A stretch of 64,000 nt of DNA from Rhodocyclaceae bacterium (GTDB lineage: Bacteria > Pseudomonadota > Gammaproteobacteria > Burkholderiales > Rhodocyclaceae). The stretch lies in the NCBI GenBank assembly GCA_008080565.1, contig VIKE01000037.1, forward strand, positions 1 through 64,000, read 5' to 3'. Position 1 is the stretch's first letter. Each line of letters begins with the position of its first letter. Below are positions 1-8,685 of the stretch, piece after piece. Below the pieces are notes generated by a model. It had not been told where the DNA came from and did no database searches. It saw only the letters and a program-made list of their open reading frames with translations. Position numbers and translations under genes: made by a program.

Positions 1-746
1 TCTGGCCGTAGGCGACAAAGACTTCACCCGACTCGACCATTTCCATCGGAATGGTACGGGTCATAGAGGAGCCATCTGCCCCCTCGGCCAGCACGTAGCG
101 GGCCTTCTTGTAATCAACGCCGCAATCTTCCAGCAGCACCTTGAGCGGCACACCGGTAAATTCGGAACAGGACAGCATGCCGTGCGTGTATTGAACGGTC
201 GGCACCGCAACATTGCCCCACTCCAGACCGGTATTGGCACCGCATTCAATGAAGTGGATGCGCGACACCGAGGGCAGACGCATCAGCTCGTCGAGTGTGT
301 AAACCTTGGCCTTCTTGAGCAGCGAATCGTCCGAACCATTGACCATCAGGCGATGTTTGGACGGATCGATATCGTGCCAGCCCTGGTGATGGCGCTCGAA
401 GTGCAGGCCGGACGGCGTGATGATGCCGAACAGAGGCACCGCCAACGCGGGCCAGGCCCGGCGACTCACGGCGCAGCAACTGGCTCTCGTACTTCGACGG
501 CATGCCGTAGGGGTTGGTTGCAACTGGCTGGCCGAGCGAGGTTGTCCACGCCGGATTTTCCAGGATATTGACGTCACCCTCGCTGGCCCGAACGACCTTC
601 GGGACAGCCAGTGCGGCACCAGCTGCGAACAGGCTCTTGCGGAGAAAATCCCGGCGCCCGGCAGCAACGGCCTGAACCTGCTCTTCCGTCAGGAAGTTTT
701 CCGGAGCGGGCCGCAGACGCCCCGGTTGTTTAACGATGTCACCCAT
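1..746 (-). pseudogene. soxC: SoxC sulfane dehydrogenase, partial and frameshifted
   Basis: This is the molybdopterin subunit of the SoxCD sulfane dehydrogenase, which works in the periplasmic thiosulfate-oxidising Sox complex. The start at 746 gives a twin-arginine leader (RRDFLRKS followed by a hydrophobic stretch). It is followed by the SoxC-typical RRESPGL segment near residue 90. Near base 430 the frame breaks: GGASV runs into nonsense, while the next frame resumes as LFGIITPSGLHFERHHQG and continues to the window edge through IHFIECGANTG, which carries the expected molybdenum-ligating Cys. The residues normally between the two halves appear to be missing, so a short deletion is more likely than a single-base slip. 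The 3' end lies outside the window. Family assignment is firm; whether the break is biological is not known. Confidence 0.85.
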
Positions 747-764
747 ATTGAGAAACCCCTCTGC

Positions 765-1121
765 TTATTTGACGTCAGTACTGCAATTCGCCGGCGACAC
801 CCCCAACTCATCGCCCAGATCACGGCTTGCCACCGAGATGCTGACCGTTCGGCAGATGTCGACGAAATTCGGATCGATCACGCGGTACATCACCGAACTC
901 CCCTCGCGCCGCCGGTCGACCACCCCGGCCCGGTACAAGATATTCAGATGCCGCGAAATGTTGGCTTGTGTCAGCCCAATTTTTTCCACCACTTCATGAA
1001 CCGGACGCTCCTCTGCGCACAGGCACGAAAGGATGCGCAAACGGGTAGGATCGGCGAGCAATCCGAAGTAGTGCGCCACCTGTTCGAAAACCTGTAATGT
1101 CTCGTCCAATGTCTCGTCCAA
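765..1121 (-). CDS. ArsR-family transcriptional regulator of the sulfur-oxidation genes
   Basis: This is a 118-residue winged-helix repressor of the ArsR/SmtB family. The motif LLADPTRLRILSCL near residue 20 and the recognition helix region TQANISRHLNILYRAGVV are clear, followed by the wing RREGSSVMYRV. It resembles the SoxR-type ArsR regulators found beside sox genes. Cysteines are present at C33, C35, C90 and C113, so thiol or persulfide sensing is possible (inference). It lies directly upstream of soxC on the same strand and divergent from the flavocytochrome c genes. The start is unusual: two TTG codons lie one copy apart in a perfect 12-bp tandem repeat (1098-1121), so either 1121 or 1109 could be used. 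Confidence 0.85.
   Translation of the reverse strand: MDETLDETLQVFEQVAHYFGLLADPTRLRILSCLCAEERPVHEVVEKIGLTQANISRHLNILYRAGVVDRRREGSSVMYRVIDPNFVDICRTVSISVASRDLGDELGVSPANCSTDVK
1098..1121 (-). repeat. Perfect 12-bp tandem duplication at the ArsR start
   Basis: The unit TTGGACGAGACA occurs twice in direct succession on the minus strand. Each copy begins with a TTG that could serve as start codon, so the protein may begin at either copy with four residues difference. Confidence 0.8.
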
Positions 1122-1311
1122 TTCGTTCTTTTGATTTCAATCAAGAATCAATGTATAACTGCGTACTTATATAGTCAACTACTAATATTGTTGCAATGCA
1201 GCATGCAATTTGTGCCAAAGGCTTATAACCTTGGCACTACGCTGATACGGGCAAATCAAAAATAATTTTGGCTATATATGGCGTATCGACAACACTAGAG
1301 GAGATGTATCG
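1122..1311. promoter_or_regulatory. Divergent control region between the ArsR regulator and fccA
   Basis: This A/T-rich stretch separates the regulator and the flavocytochrome c genes. It contains two dyads: TTGATT-TC-AATCAA at 1131-1144, abutting the regulator start, and TTGCA-N8-TGCAA at 1191-1208. Both are plausible operators for the neighbouring ArsR-type repressor. No binding data are available, so the assignment rests on position and symmetry only. Confidence 0.5.
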
Positions 1312-1617
1312 ATGAAACCGTTTGCTCCCATAGCCGCCCTGTGCCTGCTGGCTTTTGCCAGCGCCTCGCAGGCGGCCGATCCAAATCTCGGCCGCAATCT
1401 GGCCGCCACCTGCGCCAACTGTCACGGCACCAACGGCAATGCACTCAAAGGCTCCGGCATGGACGCCCTGGCCGGCATGGAAAAAGCCAAGATCCTGCAG
1501 AAACTGGCTGACTACAAGAGCGGCGACAAGCCAGCTTCGATCATGCATCAGATCTCCAAGGGCTACACCGAAGCCCAGCTGGACCTGATCGCCGGCTATT
1601 TCGCCGCACAAAAATAA
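1312..1617 (+). CDS. Monoheme cytochrome c subunit of flavocytochrome c sulfide dehydrogenase (FccA/SoxE-like)
   Basis: This is a 101-residue secreted class I cytochrome c. A signal peptide ending near ASQAA (residues 1-22) precedes one heme site, CANCH, near residues 35-39. A Met in the C-terminal half could be the distal ligand. The start has a good ribosome site (GAGGAG) six bases upstream. The gene lies 6 bp before the flavoprotein subunit, and the pair matches FccA-FccB (also called SoxE-SoxF), which oxidises sulfide and passes electrons to cytochromes. The location beside soxC supports this role. The alternative is a soluble c-553 acting only as electron carrier. Confidence 0.85.
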   Translation: MKPFAPIAALCLLAFASASQAADPNLGRNLAATCANCHGTNGNALKGSGMDALAGMEKAKILQKLADYKSGDKPASIMHQISKGYTEAQLDLIAGYFAAQK

Positions 1618-1623
1618 GGGGAG

Positions 1624-2860
1624 ATGACCATGATGCTGATGAAAAGACGTGATTTCCTGAAAGTCGGTGCGGCAGCCGGCGCAATGGCTTCGATTTACGG
1701 CTGCGCCGGCGGTGGCAAGGCCAGCGGCCATGTCGTCGTCGTTGGTGGCGGCTATGGCGGCGCCACAGTCGCCAAGTACTTGCGCATGTGGAGCGAAGGC
1801 GGCGTGCAAGTGACGCTGATCGAGCGTAACCCGACCTTCATTTCCTGCCCGATCTCCAATCTGGTCATTGGTGGCACCAAGACCATGGAAGACATCACGA
1901 TCAGCTACGACGGCCTGAAGAGCAAATGGGGCGTCCGTGTAGTCCAGGACGACGTTGTTGCGGTCGACGCCGCCAAGAAGACCATTTCGCTGAAGGCTGG
2001 CGGCGCCATGTCCTATGACCGTCTGGTCCTCTCACCGGGCGTCGATTTCATGTTCGACCAGATCCCCGGCCTCAACAACGCCGATGCCCAGTCGAAGATT
2101 CTTCACGCCTGGAAGGCCGGCGCCCAGACCGTCGCCCTGCGCAAGCAACTGGAGTCGATGAAGGACGGCGGCACTTACGCCATCGCCATCCCCAAGGCAC
2201 CCTACCGCTGCCCGCCCGGACCCTACGAGCGCGCCTGTCTGGTCGCCAACTACTTCAAGCAGAGCAAGCCGAAATCCAAGGTTGTCATCCTCGATGCCAA
2301 CGAAGACGTGATGTCCAAGAAAGGCCTGTTCACCAAAGCCTGGACCGATCTCTACAAGGGCATGATCGAATACCGCAACAACAGCGAAGTGAAGGATGTT
2401 GAAGTCGGCACCAACACCGCCGTGCTCGAATTCGACAAGTTCAAGGCCGACGTGCTCAACGTCATTCCGCCGCACCGCGCCGGCGACATTGCCGCCAAAT
2501 CGGGCATCAAGCTGATCAACAATCGCTGGGTGGACATCAACTGGCTATCCATGGAATCGACCAGCACACCGGGCATCCACGTGCTCGGCGATGCCGTTTT
2601 CCCGGCGCCGACCATGCCGAAGTCGGGTCACATGGCCAACCAGCACGGCAAGCTGGCCGCTGCAGCAATCCTGAACCAGCTGGCCGGCCTGGAATGCCAA
2701 GAACGTCATCCACGTTTCGTCGGTGCACCAATACGACGCAGCCACCAAGACCGTGCAACCGGTCAAGGGCGCCGGCGGCGTATCTGCGGCCCGCAACGAA
2801 CTGGAAGGCAAGGTGGCAATGGGCTGGGCTAAGAATATATGGGCCGACATGCTGACCTGA
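1624..2860 (+). pseudogene. Flavocytochrome c sulfide dehydrogenase flavoprotein subunit, frameshifted near its C-terminus
   Basis: The product is a periplasmic FAD protein that oxidises sulfide to sulfur (FccB/SoxF family). It starts with a twin-arginine leader (KRRDFLKVG) and a Cys at the possible lipobox. An FAD-binding glycine motif follows (VVVVGGGYGGATVAKYL), then the CPI segment near residue 77, which resembles the redox-active Cys of the family, and RCPPGPYERACLVA. After QLAGLE near base 2692 the frame breaks. The flavin-binding C-terminal domain resumes in another frame as AKNVIHVSSVHQYD and ends properly at 2860. The family normally has roughly 15-20 more residues at this junction, so a short deletion is inferred. 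Without it the protein would have about 420 residues, as expected. Confidence 0.85.
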
Positions 2861-2880
2861 TATTCCGGCAACAAAAAGCA

Positions 2881-2907
2881 AAAGGCCGCCAATCTGGCGG
2901 CCTTTTT
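2881..2907 (+). terminator. Rho-independent terminator after the fcc genes
   Basis: A perfect 10-bp stem (AAAGGCCGCC / GGCGGCCTTT) with a 5-nt loop AATCT is followed by a T-run. It lies 20 bp after the flavoprotein stop. An almost identical hairpin recurs at 4384-4420. Confidence 0.9.
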
Positions 2908-3055
2908 TGTTGCTTGTCATCTGCAATGGAACCGACGCGGCGCATACTCCATGCCGTTTTTCCATCTGTTCGCTTTTTCTCCAGTACATTTCGCACAGCA
3001 GCTTCGCAATCGGCTTGCGGATATCCGCGGCAACCAGGACGACCCAAGGCGCCCC

Positions 3056-4189
3056 ATGAACATAAAACTATTCGTTTTTCTGGTCAGTGATGACGAGGCC
3101 TTCATTGCGCAGCACAAGGCACTTCTTTCGCGCGAAGTTGACCTGAATGTCCATCGCAGCGCCGCGGACTGTCGCAGTGCCCTGGCCTCGCGGCGCCCCG
3201 ACCTGATCCTGCTGGACACCGGACTGCCCAATGATGAGGGCTTCAAACTGCACCGCGAGTTGCGGGACGACTTCGAGCTGGCTGACCTCTACCAGGTGCT
3301 GATCTGCACGGCGGACGACATTGCCCGGGACGGTTTCGAGGCGGATGACCTGTTGGTCAAACCGGTCGATGATCAGGTGCTCCAGTACAAATTGACCTTA
3401 TTGGGCAAGACTTTCGGAGAAAAAGCGGCGGTCCGCGACCAGATGGCTTTCGCCCAGAACGTCGCCTTTACCTCAATGTCCGCCATGGGCGAACTCGGCG
3501 TCGTGATGCAGTTCCTGTCGAAGAGTTTTGCCTGCCACAACATCCAGTCGATCACCGCACTGGCTATCGAATCGCTCCGGCAATACGAACTGCAGGGCGC
3601 CGTATATGTCATCTGGGAAGGCGATGGCATCGCGTTGACCACGGAAGGTACGGCCCTTCCAGAAACGCAGCGCAGCCTCATAGAGCAGCGACGCATGCTT
3701 GGCCGCATCCTCGAAATCGACCGCAATCTGGTGGTCAATTTCGACCACGTCACTGTACTGGTGAGCAATCTGCCGGAAGACGATGCGCAGCGGCTCGGTC
3801 GAATCCGCGACAACATCGCGACACTGGCCGAGGGAATCGAGTCGCGCATCACCGGCCTGCTGCTCGAACATGACAACACATTGAAGCAGCAAGGGATCCG
3901 CTACGCCGCCTACGAAATTCGCAATTCCGTGAAGAACCTTCACGCCCGCCAAATGGAGGACCTGACCCATTCGCGGAGACTGATCAGCCAAGTCATCGAC
4001 GAGTTTGAGCAAGCCTTTCTGCATACCGGCATCCAGCCCGCCATCGAAAACCAGTTGATCGGCGACCTGGTCGATCTGCGCCGAAAGATTTCGGATATCG
4101 TCGGTCGCCCCGGGGAGGTTCACGAGCAACTCAATATTGTCCTCGCCGCCCTCGATACGATCGCTGGCAACGTGGATGTCGCCCAATAA
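3056..4189 (+). CDS. Response-regulator receiver protein with an uncharacterised C-terminal domain
   Basis: This protein has 377 residues. Residues 1-120 form a CheY-like receiver with acidic residues in SDDEAF, a phospho-acceptor Asp in LILLDTGLP, a Thr in LICTADD and the conserved Lys in LLVKPVDD. No DNA-binding, GGDEF, EAL or HD-GYP domain follows. The remaining about 250 residues are largely helical with a charged, coiled-coil-like C-terminus and no family I recognise. The ATG at 3056 is chosen because it starts just before the receiver; an upstream ATG at 2951 in the same frame would add 35 residues that look unconserved. It stands alone between two strong terminators, so it is probably transcribed by itself. 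Its output is unknown. Confidence 0.75.
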   Translation: MNIKLFVFLVSDDEAFIAQHKALLSREVDLNVHRSAADCRSALASRRPDLILLDTGLPNDEGFKLHRELRDDFELADLYQVLICTADDIARDGFEADDLLVKPVDDQVLQYKLTLLGKTFGEKAAVRDQMAFAQNVAFTSMSAMGELGVVMQFLSKSFACHNIQSITALAIESLRQYELQGAVYVIWEGDGIALTTEGTALPETQRSLIEQRRMLGRILEIDRNLVVNFDHVTVLVSNLPEDDAQRLGRIRDNIATLAEGIESRITGLLLEHDNTLKQQGIRYAAYEIRNSVKNLHARQMEDLTHSRRLISQVIDEFEQAFLHTGIQPAIENQLIGDLVDLRRKISDIVGRPGEVHEQLNIVLAALDTIAGNVDVAQ

Positions 4190-4320
4190 GCCGCCTTGCC
4201 ATTGGGTACGCTGCCAGCAGCCACAACAAACAGAGTCAATCGCGATGAGCAAATCACGGCAACCATGGTCGGGATGATTTGACCTTCCGTACCCGGCCGT
4301 TTGAGTACCGGGCGTACCTT

Positions 4321-4355
4321 CCACGGTCAACCGGAAATTTTGCCTGAAATTGAAA
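4321..4355 (+). repeat. Copy of the 36-bp interspersed repeat (forward)
   Basis: The copy begins with the invariant half CCACGGTCAACCGG and ends with GAAATTGAAA. It lies in the convergent gap after the receiver gene and just before the hairpin at 4384. Confidence 0.85.
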
Positions 4356-4383
4356 GGTGGTTAGCCACAACAACCCACCACCG

Positions 4384-4420
4384 AAAGCAAAAGGCCGCCA
4401 ATCAGGCGGCCTTTTGCTTT
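4384..4420. terminator. Bidirectional hairpin terminator
   Basis: A perfect 16-bp stem (AAAGCAAAAGGCCGCC with its complement) and loop AATCA carries A- and T-runs on both sides. It can terminate both the receiver gene and the convergent cytochrome gene. The core is the same as in the terminator at 2881. Confidence 0.9.
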
Positions 4421-4434
4421 GCCGGAGGGGAAAA

Positions 4435-5049
4435 TCAGTCCAGCGTCGCGATGTACTCGGCAACAGCGTGCGTCTCGAGCTCGGAGAGCTTCGAGGCGAT
4501 CGTGTGCATAACCGCGTTGTCGTTGGTCCGCTCGCGCTTATTGAACTGTTTCAACTGATCCTCGATGTAACGCGGATGCTGGCCGGCCAGACGCGGCAAC
4601 TGCGGCGTACCCAGCCCCTTGGCACCGTGGCAGGTTGAACACGCCGGCAAGCCGGTGAACTGATTGCCGCGGTTGAAGACGAATTTGCCAACAGCGAGCA
4701 GTTCCTGATCTCTTGCTGCGCGAGGCCCGACCACCTTGGCCTGGAAGAAGGCGCCGAGCGCTTTCATTTCAGCTGGCGTCAACTCCTCAGCCTGCGGCTT
4801 CATGGTGTCGCTGTTGCGCTTGCCGGATTTGAAATCAGCCAGTTGCCTGGCGATGTACTCGCCATGTTGCCCGGCCAGGCGCGGAAAAACCGGGCTGGCC
4901 GATTCGCCTTCCAGGCCGTGACAGAGAAAACAGCGCCCGGAAACGATCTCTTCGGCGCGAGCCAGATCGACCGCCTCGGCAGCCGACACAGACATGGAAC
5001 AGAGGGCAGCAAGAACAACCCCGGCGATCTGTGTTGCAATTTTTTTCAT
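4435..5049 (-). CDS. Diheme cytochrome c4-type protein
   Basis: This is a 204-residue periplasmic cytochrome with two heme motifs, CFLCH near residue 38 and CSTCH near residue 138. They lie in two homologous halves, each followed by the LAGQH..YI..QL..F signature of cytochrome c4. A signal peptide ends around SVSAA. The ATG at 5049 is preferred over a GTG at 5058 because GGAGG lies 8 bases before it. Cytochromes c4 carry electrons to terminal oxidases or between periplasmic partners. The gene is followed by the strong terminator at 4384 and probably forms a single-gene unit. Confidence 0.9.
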   Translation of the reverse strand: MKKIATQIAGVVLAALCSMSVSAAEAVDLARAEEIVSGRCFLCHGLEGESASPVFPRLAGQHGEYIARQLADFKSGKRNSDTMKPQAEELTPAEMKALGAFFQAKVVGPRAARDQELLAVGKFVFNRGNQFTGLPACSTCHGAKGLGTPQLPRLAGQHPRYIEDQLKQFNKRERTNDNAVMHTIASKLSELETHAVAEYIATLD

Positions 5050-5116
5050 TTCCCCCACCTCCCCGCAAAAAAGTAAATCATTAAATCATGATTTTCTTAC
5101 GGCGTGCTTGCAAGCG

Positions 5117-5566
5117 TCAGGCGTGGCCCGTGCTGCCAAAACCGCCTTCGCCACGGTGACTCGCGTCGAAATCGTCAACAATATTGAATCCAACCTGCAG
5201 GACCGGAACGATGATCAACTGCGCGATGCGATCCAGCGGATTGAGCGTAAAGGTTACGCTGCCACGATTCCAGACCGACACCATGAGTTCGCCCTGATAG
5301 TCGCTGTCGATCAACCCGACCAGATTGCCGAGCACGATGCCGTGCTTGTGGCCCAGACCCGAACGCGGCAGGATCATCGCGGCCAGTCCCGGATCAGCCA
5401 GATGGATCGCCATGCCGGTCGGCACCAGCGTCGTCTGGCCCGGCGCCACATGAATGGGTGCCTCGATGCAGGCGCGCAGATCAAGGCCGGCCGAACCGGG
5501 CGTGGCGTAGTGCGGGGGCGTTTCGCGCAGGCGGTTGTCGAGAATTTTCACGTCGATTTGATGCAT
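5117..5566 (-). CDS. dut: Deoxyuridine 5'-triphosphate nucleotidohydrolase
   Basis: This is a 149-residue homotrimeric dUTPase that hydrolyses dUTP to dUMP and pyrophosphate. The five family motifs are visible: GLDLRA near residue 25, [10 protein letters not shown] near 70, [11 protein letters not shown] near 85-95, DRIAQLI near 115, and the C-terminal GGFGSTGH. Length matches the bacterial family. The ATG overlaps the stop of coaBC (TGATG), so the two are translationally coupled, an arrangement common in proteobacteria. Confidence 0.97.
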   Translation of the reverse strand: MHQIDVKILDNRLRETPPHYATPGSAGLDLRACIEAPIHVAPGQTTLVPTGMAIHLADPGLAAMILPRSGLGHKHGIVLGNLVGLIDSDYQGELMVSVWNRGSVTFTLNPLDRIAQLIIVPVLQVGFNIVDDFDASHRGEGGFGSTGHA

Positions 5567-6756
5567 CAGTTTCTCCCCATCAGGGTGGCAATGTGTTCAA
5601 TCAATTGGCGCGCCAGCGCTGCCTTGGGGGCAGGCGTCAGCGGATGGACACCGGTGTCGTCAAACAACACAAGCCGGTTGTCCTCGCCGCCGAAACCATC
5701 CTGAATCAGGTTACCGGCAATCAGCGGGATATTCTTCTTGCGCCGCTTGGTCTGCGCATACTCTTCCAGATTGCGGCTCTCTGCAGCGAAACCGACGCAG
5801 AACGGGCCACCCGACATGGCAGCCACTTCGGCCAGAATATCCGGATTCTCGATCAACTCGATGGGCGGAATACCGCCGGCATCCTTCTTGAGCTTGTGTT
5901 CAGCCGAATTGGCGACGCGGTAATCGGCCACCGCGGCGACACCGATGAATATATCCGACGTAGCAGCACGCGCCATCACGGCAGCGTGCATGTCGAGCGC
6001 ACTCTGCACGTTGATACGGTCGACGCCCTGCGGAGCCGAAAACCCGACCGGCCCGGAGACCAGCGTCACCTCTGCCCCGGCCTGCCGCGCCGCACGGGCG
6101 ACGGCATAACCCATGCGACCGGACGACAGATTGGTAATGCCGCGCACCGGGTCAATGGCTTCGAAGGTCGGCCCGGCGGTGATCAAAACCTTGCGGCCGG
6201 CCAGCAGTTTTGGCGTGAAGTAGGTGATGACTTCTTCGAGAATCTCCTCGGGTTCGAGCATGCGGCCGGCGCCAACCTCGCCACAGGCCTGCTCGCCACT
6301 GGCCGGGCCGAGCATCTGCACGCCATCAGCCTGTAACTGAACGACATTGCGCTGCGTCGCCGGGTTTTCCCACATCTGGCGGTTCATCGCCGGCGCCACC
6401 AGCAATGGACAATCGCGGGCCAGCACCATGGTCGCCAGCAGATCGTCGGCCATGCCGTGGGCGATGCGGGCGAGAAAATCAGCCGAAGCCGGCGCCACGA
6501 GAATCAGATCAGCCTGCCGCGACAGGTCGATGTGGGCCATTGCGTTGGGCATCCTGGCATCCCACTGATCAAGGTAGACCGGCTTGCCCGACAATGCCTG
6601 AAAGGTCGTCGCCGTCACAAAATGCGTCGCCCCTTCGGTCATCGCCACCTGCACCTCGGCGCCCTGCTTGCCGAGCAGGCGAACCAGTTCAGCCGCCTTG
6701 TAGGCAGCGATGCCGCCGGTGACGCCAAGAACGATGCGTTTTCCCTGTAATTCCAT
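5566..6756 (-). CDS. coaBC: Bifunctional phosphopantothenoylcysteine decarboxylase / phosphopantothenate-cysteine ligase
   Basis: This 396-residue enzyme carries out two steps of coenzyme A synthesis. The N-terminal FMN-dependent decarboxylase half shows [11 protein letters not shown], the catalytic His in [10 protein letters not shown], the APAMNRQMW signature and the active-site Cys in [13 protein letters not shown]. The C-terminal ligase half starts near [14 protein letters not shown], includes [10 protein letters not shown], and contains the CTP-binding Lys-rich region KLKK near residue 290. It is followed directly by dut and is divergent from radC. Confidence 0.97.
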   Translation of the reverse strand: MELQGKRIVLGVTGGIAAYKAAELVRLLGKQGAEVQVAMTEGATHFVTATTFQALSGKPVYLDQWDARMPNAMAHIDLSRQADLILVAPASADFLARIAHGMADDLLATMVLARDCPLLVAPAMNRQMWENPATQRNVVQLQADGVQMLGPASGEQACGEVGAGRMLEPEEILEEVITYFTPKLLAGRKVLITAGPTFEAIDPVRGITNLSSGRMGYAVARAARQAGAEVTLVSGPVGFSAPQGVDRINVQSALDMHAAVMARAATSDIFIGVAAVADYRVANSAEHKLKKDAGGIPPIELIENPDILAEVAAMSGGPFCVGFAAESRNLEEYAQTKRRKKNIPLIAGNLIQDGFGGEDNRLVLFDDTGVHPLTPAPKAALARQLIEHIATLMGRN

Positions 6757-6803
6757 TGTCTTGCCATTAGAATTGGACTCCGCACATTCTAACGGAAAAG
6801 AAT

Positions 6804-7484
6804 ATGGCGATTACCGACTGGCCCGAAGGTGAACGACCGCGCGAACGTCTGCTGGCACATGGCCCGGAAGCCCTTTCCGACGCAGAACTGCTGGCCATCT
6901 ATTTGCGGGTCGGCGTCCGTGGCAAAAGCGCCGTCGATCTGGCGCGCGATCTGCTGCAACGTTTCGACGGCCAACTCGGCACCCTGGCCGAAGCGTCGCT
7001 TGATGAACTGGCCAGCGTATCGGGTATCGGCATGGCCAAGGCCGCACAATTGAAAGCCAGTTTCGAACTGGCCCGCCGTGCCCTGTCTCAGGACATGGCA
7101 ACGCGCGACAGCTTTACCTCGCCGGGCAAGGTCCGCGACTGGCTGCGCCTCAAGCTGGCCAGCCGCGGCCATGAAGTCTTCATGGCCTTGTGGCTGGATG
7201 CCCAGAACCGCCTGCTCAAAGCCGACGAGTTGTTCTCCGGCACACTGACCCAGACCTCGGTTTACCCGCGCGAAGTCGTCAAGGCGGCGCTGGCCAACAA
7301 TGCGGCGGCCGTAATTTTGGCCCACAATCATCCGTCCGGCATTGCCGAGCCTTCACGCGCCGACGAGATGCTCACACGATCACTGAAAGAAGCTCTGGCG
7401 CTGGTTGACGTCAAGGTTCTCGATCACTTCATCGTGGCCGGCAACACCCTGCCACTCTCTTTCGCCGAACGGGGCTTGCTATAA
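6804..7484 (+). CDS. radC: RadC-family JAB/MPN domain protein
   Basis: This is a 226-residue RadC-like protein. The N-terminal part has a helix-hairpin-helix-like segment ([15 protein letters not shown] near residue 75). The C-terminal MPN domain has the JAMM zinc motif: a Glu-containing VYPREVVK segment followed by HNHPSG and a downstream Asp in SRADEMLT. Despite the name, a DNA-repair role is not well supported for the family, and its biochemical function is open. It sits between divergent coaBC and the ribosomal genes, which is its usual place in beta- and gammaproteobacteria. Confidence 0.93.
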   Translation: MAITDWPEGERPRERLLAHGPEALSDAELLAIYLRVGVRGKSAVDLARDLLQRFDGQLGTLAEASLDELASVSGIGMAKAAQLKASFELARRALSQDMATRDSFTSPGKVRDWLRLKLASRGHEVFMALWLDAQNRLLKADELFSGTLTQTSVYPREVVKAALANNAAAVILAHNHPSGIAEPSRADEMLTRSLKEALALVDVKVLDHFIVAGNTLPLSFAERGLL

Positions 7485-7499
7485 AATTCAATAAACCCC

Positions 7500-7529
7500 T
7501 TGAAACGGTTAAGTACTTTTGGTTATACT
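7500..7529 (+). promoter_or_regulatory. Sigma-70 promoter of rpmBG
   Basis: TTGAAA (7500-7505) and TATACT (7524-7529) are separated by 18 bp, 37 bp before the rpmB start. The hexamers are close to consensus, as expected for ribosomal-protein genes. Confidence 0.7.
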
Positions 7530-7565
7530 TGTGGGCTCTCTTCTAGCGAATTCTGGAGCACCATC

Positions 7566-7799
7566 ATGGCGCGTGTCTGCCAAGTAACGGGTAAAGGCCC
7601 GATGGTTGGGAATACTGTTTCCCATGCCAACAATAGAACCAAACGCCGTTTCCTGCCGAACTTGCAGTACCGTCGTTTTTGGGTCGAATCTGAAAACCGC
7701 TTCCTGCGTCTGCGCGTTTCCAACGCCGGTCTGCGCCTGATCGACAAGAACGGCATCGATGCCGTCCTCGCCGACCTGCGTGCTCGCGGCGAAGTCTGA
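7566..7799 (+). CDS. rpmB: Large-subunit ribosomal protein bL28
   Basis: This 77-residue protein begins [16 protein letters not shown] and contains the family signature [17 protein letters not shown] block (here [14 protein letters not shown]). Size and sequence match bL28 of proteobacteria. The true start is the ATG at 7566, since an in-frame extension upstream covers the promoter. It is co-transcribed with rpmG, 18 bp downstream, which is the universal arrangement. Confidence 0.98.
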   Translation: MARVCQVTGKGPMVGNTVSHANNRTKRRFLPNLQYRRFWVESENRFLRLRVSNAGLRLIDKNGIDAVLADLRARGEV

Positions 7800-7817
7800 T
7801 AAAGAAGGAAATATAAA

Positions 7818-7985
7818 ATGGCTAAAGGCGGTCGCGAAAAAATCAAGCTGGAATCTACAGCTGGCACCGGTCACTTCTATACCACCTCCAAGAACAAGCG
7901 CACGACGCCTGCCAAACTGGAGTTCATGAAGTACGACCCGAAGGCTCGTAAGCACGTTGCTTACAAGGAAGTCAAGCTGAAGTAA
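7818..7985 (+). CDS. rpmG: Large-subunit ribosomal protein bL33
   Basis: A 55-residue basic protein beginning [18 protein letters not shown], with [16 protein letters not shown] and ending in KEVKLK. It is the zinc-independent (Cys-free) form of bL33. A purine-rich ribosome site AGAAGGAA precedes the ATG. It follows rpmB directly and is closed by a strong terminator at 8011. The start coordinate was fixed by counting back from the stop at 7983-7985 through 55 codons. Confidence 0.96.
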   Translation: MAKGGREKIKLESTAGTGHFYTTSKNKRTTPAKLEFMKYDPKARKHVAYKEVKLK

Positions 7986-8010
7986 TTCAGCTTCTCCCGA
8001 GCATTCGACA

Positions 8011-8038
8011 AACCCGCCTTTCGGCGGGTTTTGTTTTT
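8011..8038 (+). terminator. Rho-independent terminator after rpmBG
   Basis: An 8-bp stem AACCCGCC / GGCGGGTT with loop TTTC is followed by TTGTTTTTT. It abuts the 3' end of the convergent dsbB gene. Confidence 0.92.
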
Positions 8039-8539
8039 TCAGGCCTGCTGTTTGTGCCTGAAAAGCAATGCCGCATAGACCACGATGCCGGCAAACATCA
8101 CCACCGACCAGTTAGCCATCGACAGGCCAAGGAACTCCCAGTCCCGGCTGGTACAGAAGCCGGTGGCAAGGAACATCGACGGCCATTCCATGCCGAGCCA
8201 GTCGACCAGGCGCTCGATGGCGTTGGGATCGGTGAAGCTGCATTCCGGCGCCAGGTCGGGAAAAGCCTGCATCCAGGTTTGATAGGCGGCAACGCCAAAG
8301 CCAAATACGCCAAGTCCACCAGCCAGCGCGGCCCACACCATTCTTCCGGCCGGCCAGATGAAGCCAAGCAGGCCGATGATGCCGATCACGATGTAGAGCA
8401 GGCGCTGGAAAATACAGAGCGGGCACGGCGCCAGACGCAGTAGCGTCTGCAACTCCATACCCACCGCGACGAGTCCCAGGCAACCCAGCCCCAATGTCGC
8501 GAACCAGGCCCGCATGGGCACTTTAGACCAATTCATCAA
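8039..8539 (-). CDS. dsbB: Disulfide bond formation protein B
   Basis: This inner-membrane quinone reductase re-oxidises DsbA. The 166-residue protein has four hydrophobic segments. The first periplasmic loop holds the quinone-linked redox pair in APCPLCIFQR (residues about 38-42), and the second loop holds the pair in ECSFTDPNA and TGFCTS. Length and topology match the family. Its 3' end abuts the rpmG terminator, and its 5' region shares a divergent gap with the RstA-like gene, where a 36-bp repeat copy lies. Confidence 0.95.
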   Translation of the reverse strand: MMNWSKVPMRAWFATLGLGCLGLVAVGMELQTLLRLAPCPLCIFQRLLYIVIGIIGLLGFIWPAGRMVWAALAGGLGVFGFGVAAYQTWMQAFPDLAPECSFTDPNAIERLVDWLGMEWPSMFLATGFCTSRDWEFLGLSMANWSVVMFAGIVVYAALLFRHKQQA

Positions 8540-8592
8540 GGCAATTCCTCAAGTGACGATGAGCCGGGATTCTATGCCATCGCTGGCGAGAC

Positions 8593-8626
8593 TTGAAATT
8601 TTGGCCTTTTTTCCGGTTGACCGTGG
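8593..8626 (-). repeat. Copy of the 36-bp interspersed repeat (reverse)
   Basis: The reverse-orientation copy ends in the invariant CCGGTTGACCGTGG. It is the only intergenic copy in a divergent promoter gap (dsbB / response regulator). Confidence 0.85.
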
Positions 8627-8685
8627 AAACCGGGCCAAGACACGGGAAGGTGGACCGCTGCCCGGCAGGTGGTTAAGATTGGCGG

